The notes under the pieces were generated by a model. That model did not search any database. It worked only from the letters and a program-made list of their open reading frames with translations, and had not been told where the DNA came from. A stretch of DNA of 6,769 nucleotides from Candidatus Methylomirabilota bacterium (lineage in GTDB: Bacteria > Methylomirabilota > Methylomirabilia > Methylomirabilales > JACQHM01): positions 1-6,769 of the forward strand of contig JACQHM010000293.1 of the NCBI GenBank assembly GCA_016199025.1. Reading direction: 5' to 3'. This document shows, piece by piece, positions 1-6,162 of this stretch (the stretch's first letter is position 1; each line of letters opens with the position of its first letter). Made by a program: the position numbers and the translations under genes.

Positions 1-672
1 GGGATGGGCGATGCCTCTGACATCCGGGTCTTCGACATGGATATCGGCAAGGTGGGCGGGCTCATCTGCTACGAGCACCACATGACCCTCCTCCGGGCGG
101 CGATGGCGATCAAGGGGGAGGAGATCCACTGCGCCGTCTGGCCCGGCTGGTGGACGGTGGAGCGGCACCTGGGCGCCAAGCGGGCTGAGGCGGGCGCCCG
201 GGCCTGCGACATCGAGCCGGCCATCCGCGAGTACGCCATCGAGAACCAGACCTTCGTGATCAGCTCGAGCTGGTACCTGCCCCCTGAAGAAATCCCGCCC
301 GACCTGGCGCGCGAGATGCAGTACAACCTGGCCATTGGGGGGAGCTGTCTCGTGAACCCTGCGGGCCTCTTCGTCCGCGAGCCGGTCTTCCAACAGGAGA
401 CAATCGTCTGGGCTGATATCGACCTGGAGGAGCGGCAACTGGCCAAGGCTTACTTCGATGCCCTGGGGCACTACGCCAGGTTCGACCTCCTGAGCTTAAA
501 CATCCGGGAGGAGGCATGGACGCCGACCGGGCCAAAGCCCATGGGCCGGTCCGAGGCGCAGGCCGACCTGGGCCGCCGCTTGGCCGAGCTTCTGGATCGA
601 TACGCGGTGGACCTCCAAACCCTCGAGGAGCGGCTGGAGTCCCTGCTTGCCAAGGGAAAGCTGCATCAGTGA
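1..672 (+). CDS. Nitrilase/carbon-nitrogen hydrolase family protein, C-terminal part (5' truncated)
   Basis: Nitrilase-superfamily enzymes hydrolyse nitriles, amides or related C-N bonds through a Glu-Lys-Cys triad. The frame is already open at base 1, so the ATG at 4 is probably internal: a nitrilase normally has well over 100 residues before the nucleophile, carrying the catalytic Glu and Lys. Visible here, counting from that Met, is GGLICYEHHM at residues 19-28, with Cys22 as the expected nucleophile in the C-[WY]-E-H setting of branch-1 nitrilases. After it come a VWPGWW segment (about 45-50), FVISSSWYL (84-92) and GGSCLVNPAGLF (112-123), matching the order of core strands in nitrilases. 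About 200 residues follow the Cys, normal or slightly long. The last 45 or so residues are charged and helical and outside the catalytic core. The substrate cannot be told. The stop lies 9 nt before the M23 peptidase start, but no functional link is obvious. Confidence 0.85.
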   Translation, partial: GMGDASDIRVFDMDIGKVGGLICYEHHMTLLRAAMAIKGEEIHCAVWPGWWTVERHLGAKRAEAGARACDIEPAIREYAIENQTFVISSSWYLPPEEIPPDLAREMQYNLAIGGSCLVNPAGLFVREPVFQQETIVWADIDLEERQLAKAYFDALGHYARFDLLSLNIREEAWTPTGPKPMGRSEAQADLGRRLAELLDRYAVDLQTLEERLESLLAKGKLHQ

Positions 673-681
673 AGAAGGGAC

Positions 682-1584
682 ATGATGAGCCTTTCCAGAG
701 GGCTTGGGATGGCGCTCGTTGTTCTCCTCCTTGGTGTGGGCCTCGTTCAGGCCGCCATACTTCAGGTGAACATCGAGCCAAAGGAGGTCAGGCAGGGGGA
801 TCTCATGTTGCTTCAGGTGGAGGGGGTCGAAGGGGTCTCTCTCATCGACGGTCGCTTCGGGGAGCGGCCGTTGCAGTTCTTTCCGCTACCGGGCGGTGGC
901 TTTGGCGCCCTCGTCGGGATCGATTTTGAAGAGCCACCGGGATCCCGCTCCTTTGCCATCGAGGTGGTCGATCCTTTCGGCAGGAGGGCTGAAGTGCGGG
1001 GCGAGGTGGAGGTGAAGGGGCTCGAGTTCCCCATCCAGCGTTTGACGGTCCCGAAGGCCATGGCCGAGCCAGACCAGGAAACGCTCAGACGGATCGAGCG
1101 GGAGATCGAGACGCTTAAGGCCCTGTGGGCCATGACGACCCCAGGGAGGCATTGGCAGGAGCCCTTCCTCTTTCCGGTGGACGGTGGAGCGGAGCCCTTG
1201 GGCTTCGGCGTCAGGAGGATCATCAACGGTGAAGAGCGGAGCCGGCATTCGGGCGTGGACATCGCCGCACCCTCAGGGACGCAGGTATTCGCGTCCAACG
1301 CCGGGAGGGTCGCCCTGGTCGGTGAGTATTTCTTCCCAGGCCGGTTCGTCATCTTGGACCATGGTCTCGGCCTCTATACGATGTACTTCCACCTCCAGGC
1401 GATCATGGTCGAAGAAGGTCAGCTTGTTCACAAGGGGCAGCCGATCGGCACGGTCGGGGCCACGGGGCGGGCCACCGGCCCCCACCTCCACTTCGCCGCC
1501 CGTTTCAACGGATCGAGGGTCGATCCGATCTCCCTCCTTAAGCTCTCGCCAAGCCGGGAGCCCCCCGCTTCTCCGGCTCCTTGA
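682..1584 (+). CDS. Secreted M23-family zinc metallopeptidase (LytM-type)
   Basis: Predicted peptidoglycan endopeptidase acting outside the cytoplasmic membrane. Residues 1-24 form a signal peptide: a short basic start, then hydrophobic ALVVLLLGVGL, then a VQA-A cleavage site with no lipobox Cys. Residues 28-112 look like the beta-rich N-terminal domain found ahead of some M23 domains. A short helix (about 130-150) leads into the catalytic domain, residues 163-288. It has the complete LytM set: HSGVD (His189 and Asp193, zinc ligands), YFHL (His237, catalytic) and PHLHF (His268 catalytic, His270 zinc ligand). All key residues are present, so activity is expected, unlike EnvC or NlpD activators. 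The tail is Pro-rich. The start at 682 is followed by a second ATG at 685; GAAGAAGGGA (671-680) is better spaced for the second. Which cross-link it cuts is unknown. Confidence 0.92.
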   Translation: MMSLSRGLGMALVVLLLGVGLVQAAILQVNIEPKEVRQGDLMLLQVEGVEGVSLIDGRFGERPLQFFPLPGGGFGALVGIDFEEPPGSRSFAIEVVDPFGRRAEVRGEVEVKGLEFPIQRLTVPKAMAEPDQETLRRIEREIETLKALWAMTTPGRHWQEPFLFPVDGGAEPLGFGVRRIINGEERSRHSGVDIAAPSGTQVFASNAGRVALVGEYFFPGRFVILDHGLGLYTMYFHLQAIMVEEGQLVHKGQPIGTVGATGRATGPHLHFAARFNGSRVDPISLLKLSPSREPPASPAP

Positions 1585-1609
1585 CACCGTTGAGAAGCCG
1601 CCTTAGAAT
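1581..1609 (+). promoter_or_regulatory. Sigma70-type promoter for era
   Basis: The -35 box TTGACA (1581-1586) matches consensus exactly. A spacer of exactly 17 nt follows, then the -10 box TAGAAT (1604-1609), five of six to TATAAT. The -35 box overlaps the stop codon of the M23 gene. A start about 6-7 nt after the -10 box falls near 1615-1616, at the era Shine-Dalgarno, so the mRNA leader would be only about 15 nt. The match is seen directly; use in vivo is inferred. Confidence 0.75.
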
Positions 1610-1613
1610 CGCT

Positions 1614-1624
1614 AAAGGAGGTGA
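1614..1624 (+). promoter_or_regulatory. Strong Shine-Dalgarno site that fixes the era start
   Basis: AAAGGAGGTGA is nearly a perfect complement to the 16S rRNA 3' end and sits 6 nt before the ATG at 1631. It shows that translation starts ahead of the acidic extension of Era rather than at the GTPase domain. No other ATG occurs in frame until residue 90, inside the G domain. Confidence 0.88.
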
Positions 1625-1630
1625 GGGAGC

Positions 1631-2728
1631 ATGGGTACAGAAGAAGAGCTTCGGAGGTGGCCCACGGACGGATCGGAAGAAGAGATGGATGAGGAGGACG
1701 AGGAGTGGGAAGAGGAAGAGGACGACGAGGAGGCCCAAGAAGAGGATTGGGAAGAGGAGGAGGACGAAACCTTCGACGATGAACTGTCCACCGGGCCTGA
1801 AACCCTTGGGCCAACCGAGGCTCCCCTCCCGCGAGAGGGTTTCAAGGCGGGCTTCATTGCCTTGATCGGTCGGCCGAACGTGGGCAAGTCCACCTTGATG
1901 AACCGCCTCCTCGGCCGGAAGCTCTCCATTATCTCGCCCAAGCCTCAGACCACCAGGCACCGGATCTTAGGCGTCAAGACCCTGCCCCAGGCCCAGCTCC
2001 TCTTCCTGGACACCCCCGGGATCCACCGGGCCCAGGTCCTCTTGAACCGGGAGATGGTCAAGGCAGCCCTGAAGGCCGCCGGGGAAGCCGACCTCATCCT
2101 CTGGATGGTGGACGCTGAGGATCCCTTCACCGACGATGATCAGCTCATCCTGGAGGCCCTCCAGAAGGCCAGGGTCCCGCTCCTTCTGGCCATCAACAAG
2201 GTGGACCTGGTGAAGAAGGAAACGCTCCTCCCGCTGATCGAGCGTTTCCGCCAGAGGCTCCCCTTCAAGGAGATCGTCCCGATCTCCGCCACCGAGGGGG
2301 ACAATGTGGAGCGGCTGGAGGAGCTCCTGATCACCTACCTGCCCGAGGGCCATCCCTTCTACCCTGAGGATCAGCTCACGGACCGGTCGGAGCGCTTTTT
2401 CATCGCCGAGCTGATCCGGGAGAAGGTCCATCACTTCTGCCATCAGGAGATCCCGTATGCCGTGGCCGTCGAGGTGGAGTCCTTCAAGGAGCGGAAGGAG
2501 AGGCCGCTTGTCGAGATCCAGGCGACGATCTACGTCGAGAAGGACTCCCAGAAGGGGATCGTCATCGGGGCCGGGGGCCGGATGCTGAAGAAGATCGGCG
2601 AGATCGCCCGCCAGGAGATCGAGGCCTTCCTGGGCACTCAGGTCTTTTTACACCTCTGGGTGAAGGTGAGGCCGGCCTGGCGCAAGGACGAACATGCCCT
2701 GAAGGAGTTCGGCTACTTCCAACGATAA
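1631..2728 (+). CDS. era: GTPase Era with polyacidic N-terminal extension
   Basis: Era binds the 16S rRNA 3' end and helps 30S subunit maturation in a GTP-dependent way. The G domain begins near residue 71: G1 GRPNVGKST (80-88), switch I/G2 region PQTTRHR (105-111), G3 DTPG (127-130), G4 NKVD (189-192) and G5 SATEGDN (219-225). The C-terminal KH domain has the RNA-binding loop GAGG (313-316), and the protein ends with the usual DEHALKEFGY pattern. Those parts match a normal Era of about 300 residues, so the protein is complete. The oddity is residues 1-70: positions 15-51 hold 29 Asp/Glu in 37 residues, with two Trp, then a Pro/Thr-containing linker. A consensus promoter and Shine-Dalgarno lie just upstream, and recO follows 20 nt downstream. 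The Era assignment is firm. The role of the extension is unknown; it could mimic nucleic acid, modulate the KH domain or bind basic ribosomal proteins. Confidence 0.96.
   Translation: MGTEEELRRWPTDGSEEEMDEEDEEWEEEEDDEEAQEEDWEEEEDETFDDELSTGPETLGPTEAPLPREGFKAGFIALIGRPNVGKSTLMNRLLGRKLSIISPKPQTTRHRILGVKTLPQAQLLFLDTPGIHRAQVLLNREMVKAALKAAGEADLILWMVDAEDPFTDDDQLILEALQKARVPLLLAINKVDLVKKETLLPLIERFRQRLPFKEIVPISATEGDNVERLEELLITYLPEGHPFYPEDQLTDRSERFFIAELIREKVHHFCHQEIPYAVAVEVESFKERKERPLVEIQATIYVEKDSQKGIVIGAGGRMLKKIGEIARQEIEAFLGTQVFLHLWVKVRPAWRKDEHALKEFGYFQR
1675..1769 (+). repeat. Polypurine low-complexity tract encoding the Era acidic extension
   Basis: Of 95 bases, 83 are purines, built from irregular GAG, GAA and GAC units. 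The strand bias comes from runs of Glu and Asp codons. Such tracts can expand or contract by slippage in steps of three without breaking the frame, and some form triplex DNA. Neither behaviour is shown here. Confidence 0.7.
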
Positions 2729-2748
2729 CGTTTGACGTTCCTCGTGCG

Positions 2749-3528
2749 ATGCCGTTACACACCACCGAGGCCGTTGTGATCGGGTCAAAGGACCTGGGGG
2801 AGGCGGATCGGATCGTCAGCTTCTACACCCGGGATCGGGGGAAGGTCCGGGCGGTGGCCGAAGGGGCCAGGAGGATCAGGAGCCGGTTCGTGGGGAGCCT
2901 CGAACTCTTCGCCTTCGGGAAGCTGGTTTACTTCGAGCGGCCCAACAAGAGCCTCCACAAGGTCAACGAGTTCGGCCTCCTGGAACCCTTCCGAGCCCTC
3001 CGCGAGGCCCTGGAGCTGTTCGTCCAGAGCGCGTATGTGGTGGAGCTTGTGGACCTGGCGGTGGAGGAGGGGGAAGCCAACGAGGAGTTGTTCTCCCTTC
3101 TGCTTCAAGCCTTACGGCTCCTCGCCCAGGGGGTAGACCCTGCTCTCCTTCAGCGGGCCTTCGAGATCAGGCTCTTGAAGCTCCTGGGGTATCTCCCGGA
3201 GCTTCGGTCCTGTGTCCTGTGCCGGACCCCCCTGTCCGGCGCCGAGCCCTTGATGTTAAGCCCCAGCCAGGGGGGGCTTCTCTGCCAAGATTGTCGGCAG
3301 GAGGGAGGGGATGGTCTCTTGATCTCGCCGCCTTCCCTCGCCTTCCTCAAAGGAGTCCTGAGGATGGAGTTTGCCACCTTGGCCAGGATCGGGCTCTCCC
3401 CGGAGGCCAAGGCCGAGCTGGTGCAGGTTCTCCGGGCATGGCTCTTCTATTTTTTGGGGAGGGGCCTCCGATCAGCCGATTTCTTAAGTCGCCTCCTCCT
3501 CCCCCTTGAAGGGGGGGGGAAAGGGTAA
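2749..3528 (+). CDS. recO: DNA repair protein RecO
   Basis: RecO works with RecR (and RecF) to load RecA on SSB-coated single-stranded DNA in recombinational repair. The N-terminal OB-fold is at residues 1-80, with the typical opening TTEAVVIGSKDLGEADRIVS and a basic GARRIRSRF stretch (39-47). A helical domain follows, then a four-Cys zinc site: CVLC (155-158) and CQDC (179-182). Length (259) is normal. The gene starts 20 nt after the era stop; era-recO adjacency is common in bacteria and supports co-transcription from the promoter at 1581. I see no convincing Shine-Dalgarno in that gap, so translation may depend on ribosomes finishing era. The last residues, LEGGGKG, come from a nine-G run and are probably not conserved. 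Confidence 0.95.
   Translation: MPLHTTEAVVIGSKDLGEADRIVSFYTRDRGKVRAVAEGARRIRSRFVGSLELFAFGKLVYFERPNKSLHKVNEFGLLEPFRALREALELFVQSAYVVELVDLAVEEGEANEELFSLLLQALRLLAQGVDPALLQRAFEIRLLKLLGYLPELRSCVLCRTPLSGAEPLMLSPSQGGLLCQDCRQEGGDGLLISPPSLAFLKGVLRMEFATLARIGLSPEAKAELVQVLRAWLFYFLGRGLRSADFLSRLLLPLEGGGKG
3511..3519 (+). repeat. Homopolymer run of nine G at the recO 3' end
   Basis: Nine consecutive G follow GAA and precede AAAGGGTAA, which holds the recO stop. With CCCCCTT just upstream (3501-3507) it can form a short C/G stem. One extra G would bypass the stop and put recO in frame with the membrane-protein gene. One fewer would add about seven residues, ending at a TAG near 3543. It is both a slippage site and a place to suspect a sequencing error. 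Confidence 0.85.
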
Positions 3529-3530
3529 GG

Positions 3531-3932
3531 GTGGCGTTCTCCTCTAGGAGAATTGAGGGGTTGGCCGTGCAGAGAAAATCAGAAGGGGAGAGGGCCGATT
3601 TTCTGGTGGGGCTCGTCCTTGCCGGCGTGGTCGGGTTCAATCTGACTCTTGCTTACGCCAATCTAGCCCATGGTCGTTTGGGATGGGGGCTGGTGCTCTT
3701 CGTCTTCGGCGTCCTGATCCCGGGGGCGATCCTGTTTCTCAACGTCGTGGACGCGTTTAAGAAAGGGGATCTCTCCTCTCGGTGGCGGGATCTGGTGGCC
3801 GCCGGGATCGGGGCCCTGAATTGTCTCGCCATTCTAGCTCACTGGTCCGATGGTCTCAGGGATCTCTCCTGGGTGACGATCTTCATCATCCTGAACGTCC
3901 TGGCGTTCATCCTGATGTCCCGAACGGCGTGA
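3531..3932 (+). CDS. Small four-helix integral membrane protein, unknown function
   Basis: I do not recognise a family. The 133 residues contain four hydrophobic segments at about 24-43, 50-73, 87-105 and 112-130, with charged connections (KKGDLSSRWRD between 2 and 3) and a very short C-terminal tail. There are no obvious catalytic motifs, and the single Cys lies in helix 3. The start is uncertain. GTG at 3531 lies 2 nt after the recO stop, suggesting coupling, with only a G/A-rich stretch as ribosome site. An in-frame GTG at 3567 has GAGGGG at 3555-3560 with ideal 6-nt spacing and would give 121 residues, keeping all four helices. The gene is probably the last of the era-recO transcript and meets the minus-strand operon 23 nt later. 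Confidence 0.75.
   Translation: MAFSSRRIEGLAVQRKSEGERADFLVGLVLAGVVGFNLTLAYANLAHGRLGWGLVLFVFGVLIPGAILFLNVVDAFKKGDLSSRWRDLVAAGIGALNCLAILAHWSDGLRDLSWVTIFIILNVLAFILMSRTA
3555..3560 (+). promoter_or_regulatory. Candidate ribosome-binding site for the alternative start of the membrane protein
   Basis: GAGGGG sits 6 nt before an in-frame GTG at 3567. It competes with the longer start at 3531. If it is the real site, the first 12 residues of the longer call are not made. Confidence 0.45.
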
Positions 3933-3955
3933 CTTCCAGATCCACCGGGGCGCCA

Positions 3956-4255
3956 TCAGTTCTTCTCCCCTACACCCTCCCCCCTACCGCCTGTCCCCCC
4001 AACCTGGGCCGTGGCCTTTACTTCAATGGGCCTCCGGATCGTGAACTCCCATTGCCACTGCTGTTTTTTCTTCGGGGAGGAGACGACTAGCCCCTGGGCT
4101 TGGGCCCATCCTTGGACCTCCTTGACCGTCTCCTCTTGGGAGACGATGAGGGTGATCTCCTCGCCGGGCTCCAGGTCCTTCAGGATCTTCTTAGCCAGCA
4201 GGCGTTGGTTGGCGTTTGTCTCGCCACTTAATTGGAAAATGCGTGGGATCTGCAT
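3956..4255 (-). CDS. TusA/SirA-like small protein lacking the sulfur-carrier Cys
   Basis: The 99-residue product follows the TusA fold order: strand with LSG (9-11), helix RLLAKKILKDL (18-28), LEPGEEITLIVS turn and strand (28-39), helix EETVKEVQGWAQAQG (41-55) and a final strand WQWEFTIRR (67-75). TusA proteins carry persulfide sulfur on Cys in a CPxP motif right after the first strand. Here that place reads ETNANQ, and the protein has no Cys at all, so sulfur transfer by the usual route is not possible. The assignment rests on pattern only. Residues 76-99 form a Gly-rich, probably disordered tail. The ATG is well supported by GGAGGT (4262-4267 on the complement) at 6-nt spacing. It is the last gene of the minus-strand operon, 18 nt after the DUF4177-like gene. 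No intrinsic terminator is evident downstream. Confidence 0.7.
   Translation of the reverse strand: MQIPRIFQLSGETNANQRLLAKKILKDLEPGEEITLIVSQEETVKEVQGWAQAQGLVVSSPKKKQQWQWEFTIRRPIEVKATAQVGGTGGRGEGVGEKN
3965..3998 (-). other. Possible G-quadruplex motif at the end of the minus-strand operon
   Basis: Read on the minus strand, this stretch has G runs of 6, 6, 3 and 4 with loops of about 10, 1 and 4 nt. It lies in the codons for the Gly-rich tail of the TusA-like protein, close to the convergent gene junction. The first loop is longer than in the classic motif, so folding is uncertain. Confidence 0.4.
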
Positions 4256-4273
4256 GGTCAGACCTCCCCTGTC

Positions 4274-4489
4274 TTACTCCTCGGCTTCCTCGGCGAAGGG
4301 CCGTTTGAAGATCAGGAGGGCGCCCACGGTCCCATAGGCGACCCCTTCCCGATTGGGGGCGATCAAGGGGACGGCGGCGACCATCTCCCATCCCTCCTGG
4401 CCCACCTCGTTCAGCCAATCGAGGCTGCTCACCAATCCGTCATTCGTCTCCTGAAACATCACCATTCGGTCCTGATATTCCCAGCGCAT
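4274..4489 (-). CDS. DUF4177-like small protein
   Basis: The 71-residue product begins MRWEYQDRMV and contains LNEVGQEGWEMVAAVP (26-41), the typical core of DUF4177-type domains: a first strand with W-E-Y, then a helix ending in GxEGWE[LM]V. It ends with a strand ALLIFKRP and an acidic tail. The family is of unknown function and is usually small and cytoplasmic. The ATG at 4489 overlaps the stop of the preceding gene by one base (TGATG), with GAGGTG 5 nt before it inside that gene, a classic arrangement for translational coupling. A GTG one codon earlier (4492) is the alternative. An 18-nt gap leads to the TusA-like gene. Identification is by motif only. Confidence 0.72.
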   Translation of the reverse strand: MRWEYQDRMVMFQETNDGLVSSLDWLNEVGQEGWEMVAAVPLIAPNREGVAYGTVGALLIFKRPFAEEAEE

Positions 4490-5823
4490 CACAGCACCTC
4501 GTTGAAGGAAAGGGCCTTGGCGATGGCCTCCCTGATCTCCTGGAAGCGGCCTTCACGAGCTTCGGGAGCAGCCCCTTCCATCTCCCACACAAGCGCGGTC
4601 ACCTGGCGGTTGAGCTCCCGCAGGCGTTCCCCCTGAGAGGGGGAAGCAAATTGGAGGATCAGACGGTCCTGAAGGGCCCGGTAGCGGGGGTCATCCAGGA
4701 GGCGGAGCTGAACGCCCACATCAAAGAGCGCCTTGGAGGAAGGGCTTAAAAAGGTCCGACTGATGTGTCTGGCCGCCTGGACCAGGTCCATCCGGTCGCA
4801 GTCAGCGAGAAGTCGTTGGAGCTTTTCCTCTTCGGGCAGGAGGGCCCACACCTCAGGGGAGATGCTCGATCCGGTCACCATCCGCCCGAAGAGGGCCCTG
4901 GCCGTGTAGTCCAGGATGGTCCGATCCCCCATCGTGAAGGCGAGGCGTCGGAGCAGCGATTTCAACTCCTCCTCGGGAAGGTCGTAGAAAGAAGGATACC
5001 GGTCTTTGAGGGGAAGAAGCCCCTCCCGGAACTCCTCCAGGCTCATGAAGTCAGCCAGGACCTTGAGCGACATCCGAAGTTCTTCTAGGGACATGTCTTC
5101 CAGAAACAGGGGAGGCGGTTCCTCCGGGAGGATCGGGCCTTTCCGGGGAATCCGTTCCATCCGCCCCTCGGAGAGGGCATCTAAAGTGGGAAGCCCTATG
5201 GCCTCGGTGATCTTCCCCCGGAGGGCATCCAACGTCTTCTGCCGTTCCTCGTAGGATCCCCGCTGGAACGTCTCGAGCTGATCCAGGGCGATTCTCTTCA
5301 ATTCCTGGAGGGTGTCATCGGGAAGGACGGCCAGGGCCTCCTGGACCTCAAAGTACGCCGGGTACTCGATGGTGGCTAAAGGGAGGGAAGGGTCGAGGAA
5401 AAGATCAGGGGTCCGGCAAAAGAGGAGCCTCGCCAGCTCTCTCGCTACCTGAGAGGAGGTGAGGGCGTCAGGGTTCTTAGCCAGGAGGCCCCACTTCTCG
5501 GCCGAAGACATCCCCTGGAGCTCCTCGTCGGTGAAGCCCCGCAGGCCCTCTCCTACCATCGAGGATTTGGCGTCCAGATCCTGGAGGGCGAGGCGGGTGT
5601 ACTGGGGGATGAACGCAGCGACCACGGCACGCATGGCTTCCAAGGGGAGGTATTCACTGTAGCCCTTCAGGAGGAGGGCCTTTGAAGCCTCATCCAGGCC
5701 ATCGGCGAAGATCCGGACCGTCCACCGCAGCTCCTCCTCCCCCATGGAGGGGAGTTGGGCGAGAAGCTGGGCCTCTCTGGCGAGGAGGTACCGCCTCATC
5801 TCTTGGTCACGGGTGTGATCCAC
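4489..5823 (-). CDS. Hypothetical all-helical protein, 444 residues
   Basis: I do not recognise a family. The product is soluble, without signal peptide or membrane segments, rich in Leu, Glu and Arg, and looks helical throughout, with a Pro-rich break (GPILPEEPPPLF, about 229-240) separating two halves. Segments near 27-71 and 244-296 resemble each other, both starting Met-x-x-Glu-Glu-Leu-Arg or a close variant and continuing to an Ala-Asp pair, which suggests repeated helical hairpins of a scaffold type. Two Cys (136 and 342) are isolated and form no motif. The start is uncertain. GTG at 5823 lies 2 nt after the upstream stop, with GGAGGA 15 nt before it. GTG at 5853 would add ten residues encoded by the overlap with the upstream gene and has no ribosome site. 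ATG at 5799 is a third option. Its stop overlaps the DUF4177-like start. It is the largest member of the operon and probably its core. Confidence 0.75.
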   Translation of the reverse strand: MDHTRDQEMRRYLLAREAQLLAQLPSMGEEELRWTVRIFADGLDEASKALLLKGYSEYLPLEAMRAVVAAFIPQYTRLALQDLDAKSSMVGEGLRGFTDEELQGMSSAEKWGLLAKNPDALTSSQVARELARLLFCRTPDLFLDPSLPLATIEYPAYFEVQEALAVLPDDTLQELKRIALDQLETFQRGSYEERQKTLDALRGKITEAIGLPTLDALSEGRMERIPRKGPILPEEPPPLFLEDMSLEELRMSLKVLADFMSLEEFREGLLPLKDRYPSFYDLPEEELKSLLRRLAFTMGDRTILDYTARALFGRMVTGSSISPEVWALLPEEEKLQRLLADCDRMDLVQAARHISRTFLSPSSKALFDVGVQLRLLDDPRYRALQDRLILQFASPSQGERLRELNRQVTALVWEMEGAAPEAREGRFQEIREAIAKALSFNEVL

Positions 5824-5825
5824 CC

Positions 5826-6131
5826 TCAAAAGCTCTCGTCCTCCCCCAGCCACTCGGCGATGTGGGCAGAGACTTCCCGCACATAGCGGAAGTGCCGGTC
5901 GAACTCGTAGGCCACGATGCGCCGCTCCTCGCTGTCGAAGTAGCGGATGGCGTACAGGTCTTCATCGGCGAGGACGCAGGCATCGATGGGTCTGATGTCT
6001 TCGAAGTGTAACCCGAGGACCTCTAACAGCTCCAGAAGTGTGTAGGATCGGCCCTCGATGAGGAGGATGGTTGCCCCGTCCCCTAGTTTGCCGTATCGTG
6101 CCTCGATATAGTCCCGGCCGCTTCCACCCAT
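5826..6131 (-). CDS. Hypothetical protein, 101 residues
   Basis: I recognise no family. The product is acidic, soluble and of mixed alpha/beta character: a strand ATILLIEG (20-27), a helix LLELLEVLGL (32-41), strands around ACVLADEDLYAIRYF (51-65) and RIVAYEF (71-77), and a C-terminal helix with an acidic end. It has a single Cys (52) and no catalytic motif I can name. The ATG at 6131 has AAAGGGGCGGG upstream at suitable distance. It is the first gene of the minus-strand operon, and the next gene begins 2 nt after its stop, so the two products are probably made together and may interact. Any promoter would lie in the 95-bp gap upstream or within the pseudogene; I could not pick out good boxes. 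Confidence 0.72.
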   Translation of the reverse strand: MGGSGRDYIEARYGKLGDGATILLIEGRSYTLLELLEVLGLHFEDIRPIDACVLADEDLYAIRYFDSEERRIVAYEFDRHFRYVREVSAHIAEWLGEDESF

Positions 6132-6162
6132 AAGACCCGCCCCTTTTGTTGTGGATATTGGT

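Noticed and set aside
516..929. Plus-strand frame bridging the nitrilase and peptidase genes
   Set aside because: It is Gly/Arg/Pro-rich, typical of off-frame translation of GC-rich coding DNA, and overlaps two well-supported genes.
1612..1941. Minus-strand Ser-rich open frame
   Set aside because: Another antisense frame of the same purine-rich tract. Its poly-Ser is a by-product of TCC/TCT triplets, and it covers the era G1 region.
1538..1960. Minus-strand open frame with a long hydrophobic, membrane-like stretch
   Set aside because: It is the antisense of the Glu/Asp codon run of era: GAG and GAA read backward as Leu and Phe. Era on the other strand has full motifs and a strong ribosome site.
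2732..2761. TTGACG just before recO as a possible -35 box
   Set aside because: No acceptable -10 box lies at 16-18 nt, and the start would fall inside recO.
3933..3955. Search for a shared terminator between the converging genes
   Set aside because: The 23-nt gap has no stable stem and no T-tract on either strand.
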